A program made the translations under genes and the position numbers. From CAZDQL01 sp964507325 (GTDB lineage Bacteria; Planctomycetota; UBA1135; GCA-002686595), in assembly GCA_964507325.1 (NCBI GenBank), contig CAZDQL010000019.1:1-64000 (forward strand): a stretch of 64,000 nucleotides of DNA, given 5' to 3'. Shown here in pieces: positions 60,794 through 64,000 of this stretch. Each line of letters begins with the position of its first letter. The first letter of the stretch is position 1. The notes below the pieces were generated by a model. That model was not told the origin of the DNA, ran no database searches, and saw nothing but the letters and a program-made list of their open reading frames with translations.

Positions 60794-61995
60794 CCCCCCC
60801 CGAGGGCCCGCTCCCAGGCCTCGATCTCCTCCAAGGTGCGCGGACCCCGCGGGGGCGTGTCGTCGTCGCGCTGCTCCAGGTACCCCTCCGGGAGCTTCAC
60901 CCGCTGGGACCGTCCCCCCTTGGCGCGCCCCACCCGCAGGGCGCGCAGGGGGAAGGGCTCGCTGGGATCGAGTTCGCCGAGCACGCGCTCCACGTCCCCG
61001 ACCGTGTTCAAGGCCGACACCTCGCGCCGCACGCGCGCCGCGCCGCGGAAGCCCTTGGTGTACCAGCCGAGCCACTTGCGCATCTGGTGCACCGCCTGCT
61101 CCTCACCGAAGAGCTGCACCAAGCGCCGCAGGTGGTCGAGGGCGACCTCGGCCACTCCCCCGAGGGTGGGCGGAGGGGGCGGCTCCTCGCTGTCGAAGAC
61201 CCGCGCCAGCTCCCGGAAGAGCCAGGGGCGCCCGAGGCAGCCACGGCCGACGATCACCCCCGCGCAGCCGGTCTGCCGCATCATGCGCAGGGCATCCCAG
61301 CACTCCCAGATGTCCCCGTTGCCCAGGACCGGGATCGAGAGAGCCGAGGCCAACTCCTCGATGGCGCCCCAGTCCGCCTCCCCCGCATACAGCTGCGCCG
61401 CGCTGCGCGCGTGCAATCCGACGGCGGCGCCCCCCTCCCCCTCGACCGCGGCCCCCGCCTCCCGGTAGGTGGAGAGGGACTCGTCGATCCCGGTGCGCAT
61501 CTTGACCGTCACCGGCACGGCACCGGCGCGACCCACCATGGCGCGCACCAGCCGCGCCACGAGCCGCGGCTTGGCGGGGATGGCGCTGCCCCCTCCGGCG
61601 CGGGTGACCTTGGGGACGGGGCAGCCCAGGTTGAGGTCCAGGTGGTCGATCCCCTCGTCCACCAGCCGCGCCACCATCTCCCCCAGGTCCACCGGGTCGG
61701 CGCCGTAGACCTGCAGCGAGCGGGGGCGCTCGTCGGGGTGCGACCGGGCGAGCAGGGCGGTCAGGCGGTTGCCGACCAGGTAGCCGCGGGCGGTGATCAT
61801 CTCGGAGAGGAAGAGCCCGGCCCCGAACTCGCGACAGAGCGAGCGGTAGGCGTAGTTGGTGACCCCGGCCATCGGCGCGAGCTCCACCGGCGGCCAGACG
61901 GAGAGCTCGCCCAGGACGAGGGGCCCGAACTCCCCCGGCTCCGCAACGGGGACCGACTGGCCCACGGGGCTGGCGAAGCGCGGGGGGAGGCTCAG
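60790..61995 (-). CDS. dus: tRNA-dihydrouridine synthase
   Basis: A Dus enzyme reduces uridine to dihydrouridine in tRNA with FMN and NADPH. Length is 401 residues if started at CTG 61995, or 389 from GTG 61959. Motifs: LAPMAGVTNYAYRSLCREFG, SEMITARGYL, LQVYGADPVDLGEM, HLDLNLGCPVPKVTRAGGGS with the catalytic Cys, VPVTVKMRTGIDES, VGLHARSAAQLYAG, IPVLGNGDIW and GVIVGRGCLGRPWLF. The bacterial DusB-like form is suggested by the C-terminal MRKWLGWYTKGFRG. CTG 61995 overlaps the preceding stop in CTGA and has GGAGGGGG upstream; the GTG is the conventional alternative. Coupled to the amidohydrolase-like gene before and the flavoprotein after. Confidence 0.9.
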   Translation of the reverse strand: MSLPPRFASPVGQSVPVAEPGEFGPLVLGELSVWPPVELAPMAGVTNYAYRSLCREFGAGLFLSEMITARGYLVGNRLTALLARSHPDERPRSLQVYGADPVDLGEMVARLVDEGIDHLDLNLGCPVPKVTRAGGGSAIPAKPRLVARLVRAMVGRAGAVPVTVKMRTGIDESLSTYREAGAAVEGEGGAAVGLHARSAAQLYAGEADWGAIEELASALSIPVLGNGDIWECWDALRMMRQTGCAGVIVGRGCLGRPWLFRELARVFDSEEPPPPPTLGGVAEVALDHLRRLVQLFGEEQAVHQMRKWLGWYTKGFRGAARVRREVSALNTVGDVERVLGELDPSEPFPLRALRVGRAKGGRSQRVKLPEGYLEQRDDDTPPRGPRTLEEIEAWERALGGG

Positions 61996-64000
61996 CGGTC
62001 CCCCTCCCCTCCCCCTTCCGCGTCCGCGGGCCCCTCCTCGTCCCCGGGCTCGGGCTCGGCGGGGATGAAGAGCCGGCCTTCCGGCAGCTCGAGCCCGCTG
62101 CCCCCATGGGTCTCGACCGCGCTCACGTCGATCTCGGTCACCGCCTGCCCATCGCGACGCGCGAACACGATCGGCGCCCCGTTCGCCCCCAACCCCGCGA
62201 GCAACCCCCCGCGGGAGGTGGTGACCTCGAGGGCGTGGTTCTCGGAGTTGAGTTTCACCGCCCAGCGATCCGCCAGCGGCTCGAAGGTCGCGCCCTCGAA
62301 GGAGAGGGCGTAGAGGGTCCCCTCGGGCGCGTGCTGCCCGAGGATGATGGCGGTCAGGGCATCGCTGAAGTCGACGATTCCGATCGGGTCGTCGGTGGTC
62401 TTCGTCTCGAAGTGGCCGGTGGTAGAGCGCCGCCGCACGATCATGCGGCTGCTCTCGCCGACGCGCGCACCCTCGACTTGCCAGTGCATGGCGCTCCCCT
62501 GGTCCCCCTCCTCCATCCGGGGAATGGAGTCGAGTTGGTACCTCTCGAGGCGGTCCCCTCGGAAGACCTGCACCAGTTGGATCGCGTGCTCGGGGGTGGT
62601 GAGGGTCGCGGGCAGGATCATGCGCGTGCAGTAGGCCACCTTCCCGTCGTCGAGGGCGAAGACGACGAAGCGCTCGCCGCTCAGGCGCTGGCCGTAGCTC
62701 TGGGTCTCGCTGTAGCCGGAGAGGAGCGGCTTGCCGTCGGTGAGCTCGGGCAGCGGGATCTCCAGGGGCGCCGTGAGCAGCGCCCGCGCTTCGTCTTGGC
62801 CGGCGATGGTGGCGGTCAGCCGCTCCTCCAGGTCCCAGCGCTCGAGGAGCCGACCCCGCAGGACCACCAACTCGGGGTCGCGCAGGCCCGCCAGGGTCTC
62901 GCGCGGGTCGCTGCCCACCGCCACGAGGTCCGCCACGAGGCCGGGGGCGATGCGCCCCCGCTGCGCCTCGACTCCCAGGGCGTCCGCCGCACCGGCGGTG
63001 GCGAGCCGCAGGACTTCTCGGGTGGGAATCCCCGCCAGAACCCACTGGTCGAGCTCTTCGAGCAGGGCCCGACCGGGCACGAGCCAGGCGTTCGGGGTGC
63101 CGCTGCCGGGGACCAGGGGGACGCCGGCGCGCCAGAGGTGCAGCACCGCCTGGCGCTGGAGAGCGACCACCCCCTCCACCAGCGCGCGTTGCTGGTCGCT
63201 CTGCGCTGCCCAGGACTCGGACAGGGGCCGCCAGACCTCGGCGTAGACGGGGCTGAGCAGGCGCAGGGCCTTCTCGTCTTCGCTGCGGTCGGCGAGCATG
63301 CGGGAGTAGACACCGACCAGCGGGGTGACCTCGACCGACGAACGCCCCATGGCCGCGATCGCGGGTTGCAGGTCCTGCAGCGTGACCTCCCTCCAGTCGC
63401 GGACCTGCGGCGGCAGCAGGGCCTGCAGGCCGAGGAACCCGTCCTGCCCTGCCTCGAGGGCTTCCTTCAGGGTCACCGCGCTGGGGATCGGCCCCCAAAC
63501 CTCGAGCTGGAGCTCGCGGTGGGCCACCGCCACCAGGGCGCGCCAGGCGTCCGCGGGCAGGTTGGGCTGGAAGCAGAGGAAGTCGAAGCGGAAGTCGTCC
63601 TCCTGCAGGCCGGCGGCGGTCGCCTCGGCGGCGAGCCGCTCGAAGACCGACGGCAGGCCGGTCTCGGCGTCGGCGGGCGCCACCACCGGCAAGCTCGAGC
63701 TGGTCTGGCGCCGCACCCCCTCCAGGGTGGGCCCCGCGATGAAGAGGTCGGGCCCCGGTACCAGGGCGCGCTGCTCGGGGAGACGCTGCAGGAGGATGTC
63801 GTGCACGTCGTTGCCGATGTCGCGCACCAGGGTGACCCCCTTGGAGACGTAGAGCGCGTCGTGCTCCACGTCGTGGTTGCAGCAACCGTCGATCAGGCCG
63901 GGGACGAGGTGCAGGCCGTCGAGGGCCACCTCCTCGCACCCCTCCGGCAGGGGAGCGCCGGGGAGCAGCAGGGCCTGGATGCGGTCCTCCACCACGACGA
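61992..64000 (-). CDS. Amidohydrolase-like protein, metal site degenerate (5' end outside window)
   Basis: At least 667 residues are present; the start lies beyond 64000. The N-terminal beta-strand ends in LHLVPGLID, which in amidohydrolases leads into the metal motif H-x-H, but here GCCNHD follows, so the two His are missing. The later element usually reading GTD is VPGSGTPNAW, without the catalytic Asp. RLATAGAADALGVEAQRGRI then APGLVADLVAVGSDP is the conserved C-terminal strand pattern of the fold. A 250-residue C-terminal region (from about 430) of beta-rich sequence, with FVVFALDDGKVAYCTRMILP, follows. It is probably not a metal-dependent hydrolase. The stop overlaps the Dus start. Confidence 0.75.
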   Translation of the reverse strand, partial: VVVEDRIQALLLPGAPLPEGCEEVALDGLHLVPGLIDGCCNHDVEHDALYVSKGVTLVRDIGNDVHDILLQRLPEQRALVPGPDLFIAGPTLEGVRRQTSSSLPVVAPADAETGLPSVFERLAAEATAAGLQEDDFRFDFLCFQPNLPADAWRALVAVAHRELQLEVWGPIPSAVTLKEALEAGQDGFLGLQALLPPQVRDWREVTLQDLQPAIAAMGRSSVEVTPLVGVYSRMLADRSEDEKALRLLSPVYAEVWRPLSESWAAQSDQQRALVEGVVALQRQAVLHLWRAGVPLVPGSGTPNAWLVPGRALLEELDQWVLAGIPTREVLRLATAGAADALGVEAQRGRIAPGLVADLVAVGSDPRETLAGLRDPELVVLRGRLLERWDLEERLTATIAGQDEARALLTAPLEIPLPELTDGKPLLSGYSETQSYGQRLSGERFVVFALDDGKVAYCTRMILPATLTTPEHAIQLVQVFRGDRLERYQLDSIPRMEEGDQGSAMHWQVEGARVGESSRMIVRRRSTTGHFETKTTDDPIGIVDFSDALTAIILGQHAPEGTLYALSFEGATFEPLADRWAVKLNSENHALEVTTSRGGLLAGLGANGAPIVFARRDGQAVTEIDVSAVETHGGSGLELPEGRLFIPAEPEPGDEEGPADAEGGGEGDR

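Overview
The window is a stretch of very GC-rich (about 70 percent G+C by eye) chromosomal DNA from a free-living Gram-negative bacterium. A Planctomycetota or closely allied lineage fits best. This is inferred from gene families, not from a marker gene: YdjY-type and HEAT-repeat secreted proteins, large secreted proteins sharing a C-terminal module, extracytoplasmic sigma factors with unusual partners, many exported proteins, and thymidylate made by ThyX. No rRNA, tRNA, CRISPR array or phage module was seen. About 57 genes are supported, packed tightly, often with 1-4 base overlaps of the NTGA type.

Layout. 1-263: right end of an insertion sequence with the tail of its transposase. 261-2244: yqgE and an RlmD-like rRNA methyltransferase. 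2338-4645: a DDAFISFRYA-type membrane glycosyltransferase and a TPMT-like methyltransferase. 4899-6458: a HEAT/VWA secreted protein. 6885-15215: a surface-glycan island with an FAD protein, a GT39-like transferase, and a convergent four-gene operon of two membrane mannosyltransferase-like proteins, a cellulose-synthase-like GT2 (frameshifted as given) and a DPM1-like GT2. 15528-18163: B12-radical SAM protein and PdxA. 18195-19921: an orphan FliK-like/FlhB-C pair. 20027-25751: sulfatase-like lipoprotein, glycerol kinase, and an ECF sigma/anti-sigma-like TPR protein/secreted protein operon. 26068-29828: QueG, a small zinc ribbon, ThiE, QueA. 30148-34265: a three-gene regulatory unit with a sigma-like protein and a degenerate sigma54-activator-like AAA+ protein. 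34725-46384: a secreted peptidylarginine-deiminase-like protein, an outer-membrane-like lipoprotein, a tandem FKBP, methyltransferases, MscS, a DNA methylase coupled to 3-methyladenine glycosylase, and a secreted beta-helix protein. 46381-56299: a long minus-strand run with oligopeptidase, inositol-phosphate synthase, two planctomycete-type proteins, ThyX, a 960-residue HEAT protein and NAD(P)HX dehydratase. 56396-64000: DUF151 nuclease, a small membrane protein, a cyclase-family hydrolase, a secreted propeller-like protein, a 215-bp miniature transposon, an HI0933-like flavoprotein, a Dus enzyme and a partial degenerate amidohydrolase.

Points most worth following: the miniature element at 59310-59524 shares its terminal repeat with the partial insertion sequence at the left edge and has a 9-bp target duplication; several genes appear to start at CTG inside CTGA stop-start overlaps preceded by good Shine-Dalgarno sequences; ThyX has lost its RHR signature and carries a roughly 29-residue insertion in that motif; the PAD-like enzyme keeps all catalytic residues but not the PPAD substrate-carboxylate arginines; and a 179-bp imperfect palindrome separates thyX from the HEAT gene. 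Functions are assigned from motifs read by eye; no database search was run.
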